From UBA1447 sp964612185 (GTDB lineage Bacteria > Bacillota > Clostridia > Oscillospirales > Acutalibacteraceae): a stretch of DNA of 50,369 bases. A program made the translations under genes and the position numbers. Every line of letters begins with the position of its first letter. The first letter of the stretch is position 1. Shown in pieces: positions 7,646 through 17,742 of the stretch. The notes beneath the pieces are model-generated. The model ran no database searches and was not told the DNA's origin. It worked only from the letters and a program-made list of their open reading frames with translations. The stretch is from contig CAZTCR010000023.1 in the NCBI GenBank assembly GCA_964612185.1, positions 1-50,369 of the forward strand, in the 5' to 3' direction.

Positions 7646-8707
7646 ATGAAAAAGACAGCAAGCATAAAAAAAGCGATAGCGTTGCTTATCACGGTTCTTG
7701 TTTTAGGCAGCGTCATCTCCGCCGGCTTGGCATCAAACGCGGCATCGCCGGTTCAGCTTACCGTAACAAGCGCGAGCGGTAAAGCGGGGGATGATGTGAC
7801 CGTATCGATTAATATTTCGCCCAATTCAAATCTCGGTACCGCTGAGTTCTTGTTGAGATACGACACAACGAAACTCACCTTTAAAAGCAGAACATTTGGT
7901 CCGGCGCAAGGTCTATTAAACGGGTTTAATGAGGACTATCAAAAAGCAGGCAATACCGTCAATTCAAAAACAATATACTATGCACCTATTCATGTGGACG
8001 GGATAACCGCAGGTGGTTCAATGGTCGATTTGGTTTTTACAATAAAGCCGGATTGGTCAGGTTCTTCACCCGTTACATTGACTGTAAGCGATTTTGTCGA
8101 TCCGGTTCAATATAAAGAGATCGATCATATCATAACAAACGGCAGCGTCAGCATTGGCACGGCAGCAACAACGACCGGTCCTGCTACTTCAGCGCCCGCA
8201 ACAACCAAACCGCCATCAACAGTTCCGTCAACAACCAAACCTGCTACATCTGCGCCTGCAACAACCAAACCTGCATTCACGGCCGCGACAACAATACCCT
8301 TAACAAAGCCAGGCGCTCAAACTACTGTTGTGTCGACCAATAGCGGACAAACGACCGCTACGCCTGTTGCGGTCCCAATTGAAGAAATCAAAGAAGTGCT
8401 CGGTCCGGATGCCGGTAATTGGGATAACAACATCGCAACACTAAACGAAGAACAAAAGGTAATTATCAAAGAGCATTATGCCGATCAAGGGAAACCTGTT
8501 GAGATTACGCCGGATGGCGTGTATTATATGGAGACGACAGCCCCGGAAACGACTGTTGCCCAAAGCACAAACCCGGACGATAATGCCATTGACAGCAGGC
8601 TGACATCAAACACGAAAAAAATCATCGTCATTTTTCTTATTGCCTTATTTCTTGCAGTTTCTTGTATGATCGCTTATCTATACACAAAAAGAAAACAGCA
8701 TAATTAA
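7646..8707 (+). CDS. membrane-anchored cohesin-domain protein 3
   Basis: A 353-residue paralog of the preceding gene: near-identical signal peptide (MKKTASIKKAIALLITVLV), cohesin-like domain (about 34-172), a longer Thr/Pro linker with repeated PATSAPATTKP units (about 174-240), the same unrecognised juxtamembrane module (about 243-297), a transmembrane helix (about 325-346) and tail KRKQHN. The start at 7646 has AAAAGGGGG and the same spacing as gene 2; the open frame back to 7550 is not preferred. The 5' ends of the two genes are about 93% identical for roughly 160 nt and then diverge sharply, pointing to duplication with diversifying cohesins or gene conversion. Confidence 0.85.
   Translation: MKKTASIKKAIALLITVLVLGSVISAGLASNAASPVQLTVTSASGKAGDDVTVSINISPNSNLGTAEFLLRYDTTKLTFKSRTFGPAQGLLNGFNEDYQKAGNTVNSKTIYYAPIHVDGITAGGSMVDLVFTIKPDWSGSSPVTLTVSDFVDPVQYKEIDHIITNGSVSIGTAATTTGPATSAPATTKPPSTVPSTTKPATSAPATTKPAFTAATTIPLTKPGAQTTVVSTNSGQTTATPVAVPIEEIKEVLGPDAGNWDNNIATLNEEQKVIIKEHYADQGKPVEITPDGVYYMETTAPETTVAQSTNPDDNAIDSRLTSNTKKIIVIFLIALFLAVSCMIAYLYTKRKQHN
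8180..8271 (+). repeat. imperfect 32-bp direct repeat coding for Thr/Pro linker
   Basis: Bases 8180-8211 and 8240-8271 differ at only a few positions and encode PATSAPATTKP twice, separated by a shorter related unit (STVPSTTKP). It is an in-frame linker expansion in cohesin protein 3, prone to length variation. Confidence 0.8.
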
Positions 8708-8816
8708 CGGGATTTGATTTGTGTTGTTCAATAAAAAACAGTAGACAAAAAGGAACCTTTGAATTACTATATTCGTTGGTGTCCGGTCAAGTAATATCGC
8801 TCTGGGAGGATGCGTA

Positions 8817-9191
8817 ATGAAAAAAGTGATAGGTTTGCTGGCGGGGGCGGTCGTGATCGCAGCCATAGCGTTCATCTTTTTATCGGTCGTCAGCAATCCG
8901 GAAAAACAAATTTTAGGCAAATGGACAAACACAAGCAGCGGTTACGGTTTTGTTTTTTCTGAGGACGGCACGGTTAAGTTCCCGGTTGAGTTTTTCGATG
9001 TAGGGTTTGAGGCGGATATCAACGGCAAATATTCAATTGACAAAAAAGAGGACAAGATTACCTTTACTTTTTCATTTTTTTCCGTTGAGTACAGCAAAAT
9101 TTACGATTTTGAAATCAAAGGCGATACACTGACACTGACAAACGACAAAAGGAAAGCGACCGTTTTCATCAAACAGGAAGAAACAAAATAG
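8817..9191 (+). CDS. small membrane-anchored beta-rich protein of unknown function
   Basis: A 124-residue protein. Residues 1-26 form a hydrophobic signal or anchor segment after KK, with no lipobox Cys. The rest alternates hydrophobic and polar residues with ILGKWTNTSSGYGF and ADINGKYSIDKKEDKITFTF, the look of small lipocalin-like domains. ATG at 8817 follows GGGAGG at 8803-8808. It sits 109 bp after the cohesin genes on the same strand and ends at a terminator, so it may be the last gene of the surface cluster. No function can be assigned. Confidence 0.7.
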   Translation: MKKVIGLLAGAVVIAAIAFIFLSVVSNPEKQILGKWTNTSSGYGFVFSEDGTVKFPVEFFDVGFEADINGKYSIDKKEDKITFTFSFFSVEYSKIYDFEIKGDTLTLTNDKRKATVFIKQEETK

Positions 9192-9206
9192 CATCAATAT
9201 GAAAAA

Positions 9207-9244
9207 CAGCCCCGCAAAATCTTGTTAAAGATTTTGCGGGGCTG
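9207..9244. terminator. bidirectional terminator between convergent genes
   Basis: A 17-bp perfect stem (CAGCCCCGC..., 9207-9223 with 9228-9244) with a GTTA loop, lying between the plus-strand gene ending at 9191 and the minus-strand gene ending at 9259. Flanking A-rich sequence (GAAAAA left, GAAAAAT right) gives a T-tract on the minus strand. Confidence 0.85.
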
Positions 9245-9258
9245 AAAAATTGCTGTTG

Positions 9259-10956
9259 TTAAGCGGATTGGCTTTGCAAATCGATGAGGGTCTTGATAAT
9301 TTTTAATGCGGCAGCCTCCGCGTTGGTGATATTCTTAGCCTTCTTTGTGATTTTGTATTGATCGCTTTCCATTAACCCGTTGAGGAAGTTTTCATTATCC
9401 TCAGCCGCCTTGTCAGTGCGGATATCCTTAAGATACTGGAAGTTGGCGGGGTCGTTGTTTACCATATACATGACATGGAAGCCGTAAGTGGTTTTAACAA
9501 TTCCGGTGTCTCCCGGTTTTTTGGCAGGGTCAAAGCACCACTCTTCAAAAGGCGCTACCATGCTGCCGACGGCGACATCTTCATACAAACCGCCTTTGTC
9601 TTTGGAACCGGTATCTGTGGACATTGTTTTCGCGAGTTCGGCAAAACTGTCCTCTGTTTTCGCGCCGTCCTGCCAGGTTTTATAGACGCTTTCTGCCTTA
9701 TTTTGCGCTGCCGCGATTTCTTCAGTTGTCGCTTCTTCCTGGCTCTGCGGGTCTTCTTTGAAAGAAAGCAAAATGTGCCGTACATCTACGGTGATGGGGG
9801 CATATTGTGTCTTTTTCATCCATACGGCGAAAGTCTTGCCGGTATCATTTTGGAACACACTCTTGTTGCCGGTTTCACGGCCATCGGCAAACGCCCATTC
9901 GGCGGCGTCCTTGGTGGAAGCGGATTCAACAGCGGACTTTGTTTTGTTGAAATTAGCCGTGCCTGTGTCCGCATCAAAGGTTTCCCCTTCGGCTAATACT
10001 TTGCTTTCCTTGGCAGCTGTAATGAAAGTGGCGTCGTCTGCGACCTTGGCAAGCATCGTTTCTGCTTTGGTTTTTGTTTGCTCGTTTTCTGCCTTCTGCC
10101 TGGCCGCGAGCGCTTCGGCGCTTTCGCCCTCATTCGCTTTCAAGGTTTCCGGTGTGAAGGTGAAAATACGCAGGCTGACAACATCATAGCTGTCTTTGTC
10201 CGCCTCGTAAACCGCCTTGACCTTTTCATCGGTCCATGCTTCTTCAAACTCTTTGTTTTTATCTTCACTGAACCTTGAAACGATGGTTTCTTTTTCAAGC
10301 TGATTTCTTAAAAATCTTTCGTTAACGCCTTTGCCGTAGAACTCGCGCAGATAGGCATTGATGGAAAGGCTTTGTTTGGCTGCGGTTGTCCTGATTTGTT
10401 CAACCTGGTCATTGAGCGTTGTTTTTTCCTCATCGGTCAGGGAATACTTTGTTTTGTCAGCCGCGAGGGCTTCTTTGTAAAGCGCTTCATATTGCTGCGC
10501 TCTGTCAACAGCGGTATCGGAAAGATATTTTGCCCAGGTGATGGTTTCGCCCGCTTCATTGGGTTGCGGATAATTCTGCTCGTCCGGGGATTTGGCTGTG
10601 TCAAAACCCATAACATCCTGTCCGTATTGCTGTTGATATTGCTTTGACTGGTTGACCGTATAGTTATACATGAGGACATAATAGTAATTAAAGTCCCGCG
10701 CGCTGATTTTTTCACTGCCGACCGTCATTACGGGGGTCATAATTTGTATTGCTCCCGTTAATCCGAGTATGTTCCATCCGATTAAACACACCAACGCAGC
10801 CACCAGCGCAATCGAAATCACTTTTTGAATTGTTTTTTGAAGCTTCAAACTTTTTTCGGACTTGCTGGCGGTCTTTTTGGCTGCTTTCGCAAGCCTCGCT
10901 TTTCGTTCTTGCCGGTATTGGTCCGCTTTGCTTTTGCCGTTGTCATTCATAGCCAT
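9259..10956 (-). CDS. membrane-anchored parvulin-type (PpiC/SurA-like) peptidyl-prolyl isomerase
   Basis: A 565-residue protein: a basic cytoplasmic N-terminus with predicted coiled-coil character (about 1-45), one transmembrane helix (about 47-70), a SurA/PrsA-like helical chaperone region (about 75-380) and a PpiC rotamase domain (about 390-505; VDVRHILLSF, DTGSKDKGG, GSMVAPFEEW, YGFHVMYM). It would fold exported proteins on the outer membrane face, like PrsA, but is helix-anchored and not a lipoprotein, as there is no lipobox. ATG at 10956 has AAAGGA about 10 nt upstream. It lies 155 bp downstream of the RluA gene on the same strand, possibly co-transcribed. It is the second isomerase class in the window after the cyclophilin. 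Confidence 0.9.
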   Translation of the reverse strand: MAMNDNGKSKADQYRQERKARLAKAAKKTASKSEKSLKLQKTIQKVISIALVAALVCLIGWNILGLTGAIQIMTPVMTVGSEKISARDFNYYYVLMYNYTVNQSKQYQQQYGQDVMGFDTAKSPDEQNYPQPNEAGETITWAKYLSDTAVDRAQQYEALYKEALAADKTKYSLTDEEKTTLNDQVEQIRTTAAKQSLSINAYLREFYGKGVNERFLRNQLEKETIVSRFSEDKNKEFEEAWTDEKVKAVYEADKDSYDVVSLRIFTFTPETLKANEGESAEALAARQKAENEQTKTKAETMLAKVADDATFITAAKESKVLAEGETFDADTGTANFNKTKSAVESASTKDAAEWAFADGRETGNKSVFQNDTGKTFAVWMKKTQYAPITVDVRHILLSFKEDPQSQEEATTEEIAAAQNKAESVYKTWQDGAKTEDSFAELAKTMSTDTGSKDKGGLYEDVAVGSMVAPFEEWCFDPAKKPGDTGIVKTTYGFHVMYMVNNDPANFQYLKDIRTDKAAEDNENFLNGLMESDQYKITKKAKNITNAEAAALKIIKTLIDLQSQSA

Positions 10957-11111
10957 TTGTTATTCATCCTTTACTGTAATATTAAGTGCTGTTTTAAGCC
11001 TTTTGGCATAACATTGATATATTAAACTATTTTTTACTATAATACAAGCGCGATTTTTCATTAATCCGCAACAAGCAATAAGTTTACATTTTGTACAAGT
11101 TGCGGTCAAAT

Positions 11112-12080
11112 TTATCGTTGTGTTATTTTGCGGGGAAAGTCTTCCGCAAACCAGACATCTTTTATCTCAAACACACGGCCATTCAGATAATTAAGACGGC
11201 CGGCGTCACTTTTAAAATCAAATATGAGTTTGAAGGAGCATAAAAACTGCTTTTTATAGCCGGGCAAAGTGTCTTTTGGTGCTTTGCCGTATTTACCGTC
11301 ACCCAGCAGGGGGTGCCCGATGAACGCGAAATGTGCCCGGATCTGATGCGTGCGCCCAGTGAGTAGTTCAACCTCCAAAAGGCTCAGTCCGTCCTCGGAG
11401 GCAATGACCCGGTATTTGGTTTTTATTTCCTTGCTGCCCGGTTTTTGAACGGCAAACACTTTTACCTTGTTGCTGGCCTCATCCTTGCTCAGCCATCCTT
11501 CCAATAAACCGCTGTTCTGTGCCGGTTTGCCGTGAATCACACACAGGTAGAACTTCCTGATTTCGCGCTGCTTCATTTTATCATTGAGTATTCTCAGCGT
11601 TTCGGCGTTTTTGGCGGCGATCACAAGCCCGGCGGTGTTGCGGTCAATCCGGTTGACAAGTGCCGGTGTGAAAGAGTTTTCGTCCGCAGGGTCATAACTG
11701 CCGTTTTCGTACAAATACCGGAGAACTCTTGTTATGAGCGTATCATTGTATTCGGTTTTGTCCGGATGCGCCAGCAGACCGGCGGTTTTATTAAGCAAAA
11801 GGATGTTATCATCCTCATAAACAATGTCCAGCTTCGTTGAAGCGGTCATGAAGTCATACCGGCTGTCAACCGGAGTGAAAAATTCATCGCCGATATACAT
11901 TTCCACCAAATCGTTCGGCAAAAGCTTCAAAGCAATTCCTGCTTTTTTGCCGTTTACTTTAATTCTCTTTGTCCGGATATACCGGTACATCAGCGCGGCA
12001 GGAAGGGCGGGGACGCTTTTCGCAATATACTTGTCCAGCCGCTGACCGGCATCGTTCGGATTGATTACAAAACTTTTCAA
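11112..12080 (-). CDS. RluA-family 23S rRNA pseudouridine synthase
   Basis: About 322 residues with an N-terminal S4 RNA-binding domain (QRLDKYIAK, RYIRTKRIKVNGKKA) and a pseudouridine synthase domain: the catalytic Asp lies in NRIDRNTAGL (family HRLDxxTSG, with His replaced by Asn) and LTGRTHQIRAHF is the conserved second motif. It isomerises uridines in large-subunit rRNA; RluC/RluD subtypes cannot be separated here. I place the start at a TTG (12078-12080) because AAGAAGGAA precedes it at 12085-12093; the frame stays open to 12107 but that region contains the ribosome site. It is divergent from pyrE with its own strong promoter. Confidence 0.9.
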   Translation of the reverse strand: MKSFVINPNDAGQRLDKYIAKSVPALPAALMYRYIRTKRIKVNGKKAGIALKLLPNDLVEMYIGDEFFTPVDSRYDFMTASTKLDIVYEDDNILLLNKTAGLLAHPDKTEYNDTLITRVLRYLYENGSYDPADENSFTPALVNRIDRNTAGLVIAAKNAETLRILNDKMKQREIRKFYLCVIHGKPAQNSGLLEGWLSKDEASNKVKVFAVQKPGSKEIKTKYRVIASEDGLSLLEVELLTGRTHQIRAHFAFIGHPLLGDGKYGKAPKDTLPGYKKQFLCSFKLIFDFKSDAGRLNYLNGRVFEIKDVWFAEDFPRKITQR

Positions 12081-12122
12081 AAAATTCCTTCTTCCAATGC
12101 CTGTCAATCAAGAATTTAAGCC

Positions 12123-12151
12123 ATTATAACACACTAATCCGTACTTTTCAA
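12123..12151 (-). promoter_or_regulatory. sigma-A promoter of the RluA-family gene
   Basis: On the minus strand TTGAAA (12151-12146), a 17-bp spacer and TATAAT (12128-12123). It lies about 40 bp upstream of the start codon. The -35 box overlaps the proposed -35 of the divergent pyrE promoter. Confidence 0.75.
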
Positions 12152-12173
12152 AACATTAAATATAGTGTATACT
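12145..12173 (+). promoter_or_regulatory. candidate promoter of pyrE
   Basis: TTTTCA (12145-12150), 17-bp spacer, TATACT (12168-12173); a second TATACT overlaps at 12173-12178. The -35 matches at four of six positions. The start codon follows 33 nt later. Confidence 0.45.
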
Positions 12174-12206
12174 ATACTGAAATATATCATAGATGGAGGA
12201 CTCATT

Positions 12207-12788
12207 ATGCTCAACCAACAGCGGGTTACGGATATACTAAAAGAAGCAGGTGTTCTGCTGGAAGGTCATTTTTTGCTCACATCCGGCAGGCACAGCAACA
12301 AGTATCTGCAATGCGCCAGAATTTTCAGGAACACCAAATACAGCGAGGAGCTTTGCGCAGCGCTGGCGGAACTATATGCAAACGACCATGTACAGCTGGT
12401 TATCGGCCCGGCTATGGGCGCGGTGCAAATGGCGTATGAAGTCAGTCGCCATACCAAGACCGAAAACTTCTTTACCGAAAGAGACGAAAACGGCGCGATG
12501 ACGCTTCGGCGCGGCTTTGTTATTGAACCCGGTCAGCGGGTGCTGGTTGTCGAAGATGTTGTGACGACCGGCGGCTCGGTCAAAGAGGTCATTGACCTCA
12601 TTCAAAACGCTGGCGGTATCGTCGCCGGCGTCGGCTCGATTGTGGACCGCACCGGCGGAAAAATCGACTTCGGCGTGCCTTTCAAGGCTGTTTATTCAGC
12701 GGATGTTACTTCCTGGGAAGCGGATGAATGCCCGCTGTGCAAAGCCGGCATGCAGGAACTTGTTAAACCCGGCAGCCGTAAAAAATAA
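12207..12788 (+). CDS. pyrE: orotate phosphoribosyltransferase
   Basis: A 193-residue type I phosphoribosyltransferase that joins orotate to PRPP to give OMP in pyrimidine synthesis. LTSGRHSNKYLQC (about 24-36) is the family N-terminal motif; VLVVEDVVTTGGS (about 112-124, with E116/D117) is the PRPP-binding loop; a CPLC segment near the C-terminus is shared with many clostridial PyrE proteins. ATG at 12207 follows GGAGGA at 12195-12200. It stands apart from other pyr genes and leads into uvrB 24 bp downstream. Confidence 0.94.
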   Translation: MLNQQRVTDILKEAGVLLEGHFLLTSGRHSNKYLQCARIFRNTKYSEELCAALAELYANDHVQLVIGPAMGAVQMAYEVSRHTKTENFFTERDENGAMTLRRGFVIEPGQRVLVVEDVVTTGGSVKEVIDLIQNAGGIVAGVGSIVDRTGGKIDFGVPFKAVYSADVTSWEADECPLCKAGMQELVKPGSRKK

Positions 12789-12812
12789 TGGCATGGGACA
12801 TGGAGAGCGTAA

Positions 12813-14771
<1,959 letters not shown>

Positions 14772-14787
14772 ATCGGAGGAAAACACC

Positions 14788-17616
14788 TTGCCCCAAAAAA
14801 ACCTGATCGTAAAAGGCGCACGCGAACACAACTTAAAAAATATCGATGTGGAAATCCCGCGGGATAAACTGGTTGTACTGACCGGTTTGTCCGGTTCCGG
14901 CAAGTCTTCCCTTGCCTTTGACACAATTTATGCCGAAGGACAGCGGCGGTATGTCGAATCCTTGTCTTCCTATGCCCGTCAGTTTCTGGGGCAGATGGAA
15001 AAGCCGAATGTGGATTATATTGAGGGGCTTTCCCCGGCAATATCAATCGACCAAAAAACAACTTCTAAAAATCCACGCTCAACCGTGGGTACCGTAACGG
15101 AGATATACGACTATCTGCGTCTGCTTTATGCCCGTGTCGGAGTACCGCATTGCCCCGTTTGCGGCAGGGAAATAACCCGTCAAACGGTGGACGATATTGT
15201 CGATAAGGTACTGGAATTGCCGGTTCATACAAAGTTTCAGATTATGTCGCCGATTGTCAGGGGACGGAAGGGCGAGCACACCAAAGAGCTTGATTCCGCG
15301 CGTAAAAGCGGTTTTGTCAGGGCGAGAATTGACGGCAGCCTCTATGAACTCAGCGAAGAAATCAAGCTCGATAAAAACAAAAACCACAACATCGAAATCG
15401 TTGTGGACCGCCTGGTTATCAGTGACAATATCAGAAGCAGGCTTGCCGACTCGATTGAAACGGCGACCGTCCTTTCCGGCGGAATGCTCCTCATTGACAT
15501 TGTCGGCGGGGAAGAACTGCTGTTTTCCCAAAACTACGCCTGTCCGGAACATGGTGTGAGCATCGAAGAACTCGCGCCGCGCATGTTCTCCTTCAACAAT
15601 CCGTTCGGCGCGTGCCCGACCTGCGCAGGCCTGAGCATTTTTATGAAACCGGACCCGGATTTGATCATCCCCGATAAGAACTTATCCATCCGGCAGGGCG
15701 CGGTGAAGGCATGCGGCTGGTCCATTGCCGAAGGCGGGACGATAGCGCAGATGTATTACGAGGGACTCGCCGAATATTACGGTTTTTCCATGGACACACC
15801 CGTGAAAGACTTATCCGCGCAAGCGTTGGACGCGCTCCTTTACGGGACGAAAGGCAAAAAGATAACACTTCACCGCCGCAATGAGTACGGCAGCGGCACT
15901 TATGTGACGGATTTTGAGGGGTTGGCCAACAACCTGGAACGCCGGTATAAAGAAACCGCGAGCGAATGGTCCCGGGCGGATATTGAGCAATACATGTCTT
16001 CCACAAAATGCCCGGACTGCAACGGCGCCAGGCTGAAAAAAGAATCCCTGTGCGTGACGGTGGGCGGTATCAATATTGACAAGTTTGTCAACAAGCCGAT
16101 TAATAAAGGGCTTGAATTTATTACCGGTTTAAAACTGAAAAAGCGGGATGAAATGATTGCGGCTTCCATCCTAAAAGAAATCGGCGGACGCATGAGCTTT
16201 TTAACCAGCGTCGGGCTGGAATACCTGACCCTTGCCCGTTCTTCCGGCAGTCTCTCCGGCGGGGAAAGCCAGCGCATCCGGCTTGCGACGCAAATCGGCT
16301 CCTCCCTGATGGGCGTATTATACATTCTGGACGAACCAAGCATCGGTCTCCATCAGCGGGACAATGCCAAACTCATGGTAACCCTCAAAAAACTGCGTGA
16401 TTTGGGCAATACCTTGATTGTCGTGGAACACGATGAGGAAACCATGTATGCGGCGGACTATATTATCGACATCGGGCCGGGTGCCGGTATCCACGGGGGC
16501 GAAGTCGTCTGCGCCGGTACGGTGGAGGATATAAAAGCCTGCGAAAAATCACTGACCGGGCAGTATTTAAGCGGTAAACGCTTTATCCCGATACCGGAAG
16601 AGCGGCGCAAAGGCAACGGGAAAGAACTGAAAATCATCGGCGCCAGCGAAAATAACCTCGCGAATATTGATGTCACAATTCCGCTGGGGACATTTGTGGC
16701 GGTCACCGGCGTTTCCGGCTCCGGCAAATCATCCCTGATTAACGAAATACTATACAAAAAGCTCGCGGCAGAACTCAACGGCGCGAAAAAGTATGCCGGC
16801 GCGCACAAAGAAATAAAAGGTATTTGGGAACTGGACAAGGTCATCAACATTGACCAGTCACCCATCGGGCGCACACCGCGCTCCAACCCCGCCACCTATA
16901 CCGGCGTGTTTACGGATATCCGCGAACTGTTCGCCGCCACGGTGGATGCCAAGAACAGGGGATATAAAGCCAACCGCTTTTCCTTTAATGTGAAGGGCGG
17001 GCGGTGTGAGGCGTGCCAGGGCGACGGAATCGTCAAAATTGAAATGCATTTCTTGGCGGACATCTATGTGCCCTGCGAGGTCTGTAAAAGCGCCCGCTAT
17101 AACCGGGAAACGCTGGAGGTCAAATTTAAGGGTAAAAACATCTATGATGTGCTGGAAATGACGGTGGAAGAGGGCTTGAGCTTTTTCGGCAGCGTGCCGA
17201 AAATTCAGCGCAAACTGCAAACGCTCTTTGATGTGGGGCTCGGGTATGTTAAAATCGGGCAGCCGGCGACCACGCTGTCCGGCGGCGAGGCACAGCGCGT
17301 CAAACTGTCCACGGAGCTTTCAAAACGCGCAACGGGTAAAACCATTTATATCCTGGACGAACCCACAACCGGCCTGCACGCGGCGGATGTCCACCGGCTC
17401 ATTGAAGTGCTGCAAAAACTCGTTGACGCGGGCAATACAGTCATCGTTATCGAGCATAATCTGGATGTCATCAAAACCGCGGACCACATCATTGATTTAG
17501 GGCCCTTTGGCGGTGACCGCGGCGGCCAAATTGTGGCGCAGGGGACACCGGAGGATGTGGCGAAGGTTGAAGAATCGTTTACCGGACAGTATTTGAAAAA
17601 GTATTTTGCGCCGTAG
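14788..17616 (+). CDS. uvrA: excinuclease ABC subunit A
   Basis: A 942-residue UvrA, the usual length, with two ABC ATPase modules. Walker A motifs are GLSGSGKSS (about 33-41) and GVSGSGKSS in the second half; signatures are LSGGESQRIRLA and LSGGEAQRVKLS. Zinc-binding Cys pairs appear in CPVCGRE, CPTCAG, CPDCNGARL and CEACQGDG...CEVCKSARY. It recognises DNA lesions and loads UvrB. The start is TTG at 14788 with GGAGGA at 14775-14780, 7 nt away. The stop codon TAG lies inside a small palindromic element. Confidence 0.97.
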   Translation: MPQKNLIVKGAREHNLKNIDVEIPRDKLVVLTGLSGSGKSSLAFDTIYAEGQRRYVESLSSYARQFLGQMEKPNVDYIEGLSPAISIDQKTTSKNPRSTVGTVTEIYDYLRLLYARVGVPHCPVCGREITRQTVDDIVDKVLELPVHTKFQIMSPIVRGRKGEHTKELDSARKSGFVRARIDGSLYELSEEIKLDKNKNHNIEIVVDRLVISDNIRSRLADSIETATVLSGGMLLIDIVGGEELLFSQNYACPEHGVSIEELAPRMFSFNNPFGACPTCAGLSIFMKPDPDLIIPDKNLSIRQGAVKACGWSIAEGGTIAQMYYEGLAEYYGFSMDTPVKDLSAQALDALLYGTKGKKITLHRRNEYGSGTYVTDFEGLANNLERRYKETASEWSRADIEQYMSSTKCPDCNGARLKKESLCVTVGGINIDKFVNKPINKGLEFITGLKLKKRDEMIAASILKEIGGRMSFLTSVGLEYLTLARSSGSLSGGESQRIRLATQIGSSLMGVLYILDEPSIGLHQRDNAKLMVTLKKLRDLGNTLIVVEHDEETMYAADYIIDIGPGAGIHGGEVVCAGTVEDIKACEKSLTGQYLSGKRFIPIPEERRKGNGKELKIIGASENNLANIDVTIPLGTFVAVTGVSGSGKSSLINEILYKKLAAELNGAKKYAGAHKEIKGIWELDKVINIDQSPIGRTPRSNPATYTGVFTDIRELFAATVDAKNRGYKANRFSFNVKGGRCEACQGDGIVKIEMHFLADIYVPCEVCKSARYNRETLEVKFKGKNIYDVLEMTVEEGLSFFGSVPKIQRKLQTLFDVGLGYVKIGQPATTLSGGEAQRVKLSTELSKRATGKTIYILDEPTTGLHAADVHRLIEVLQKLVDAGNTVIVIEHNLDVIKTADHIIDLGPFGGDRGGQIVAQGTPEDVAKVEESFTGQYLKKYFAP

Positions 17617-17634
17617 GGACGAACTTCGTTCGCC
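17613..17634 (+). repeat. REP-like palindrome overlapping the uvrA stop codon
   Basis: GTAGGGACGAAC-TTC-GTTCGCC: CGAAC (17620-17624) pairs with GTTCG (17628-17632). The uvrA stop TAG (17614-17616) is part of the element. A related GTAGGGGACG palindrome lies on the minus strand at 29615-29640. No T-run follows, so it is not a standard terminator. Confidence 0.5.
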
Positions 17635-17673
17635 AGCACCCGGATGAATATGGGCATAGAGCAAAAAGTTATA

Positions 17674-17702
17674 TTTTCAATTATTGTAATTTAAATTATA
17701 AT
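17674..17702 (+). promoter_or_regulatory. candidate promoter of the metallophosphoesterase genes
   Basis: TTTTCA (17674-17679), 17-bp spacer, TATAAT (17697-17702) in an AT-rich stretch, about 40 bp before the start at 17743. The -10 is consensus and the -35 matches four of six. Confidence 0.5.
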
Positions 17703-17742
17703 AATTTGTTGGACATAATTATATAAATGAGGGGATAACCGA

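Noticed and set aside
8180..8271. Direct repeats as mobile or CRISPR-like element
   Set aside because: They are in frame and encode a Thr/Pro linker within cohesin protein 3.
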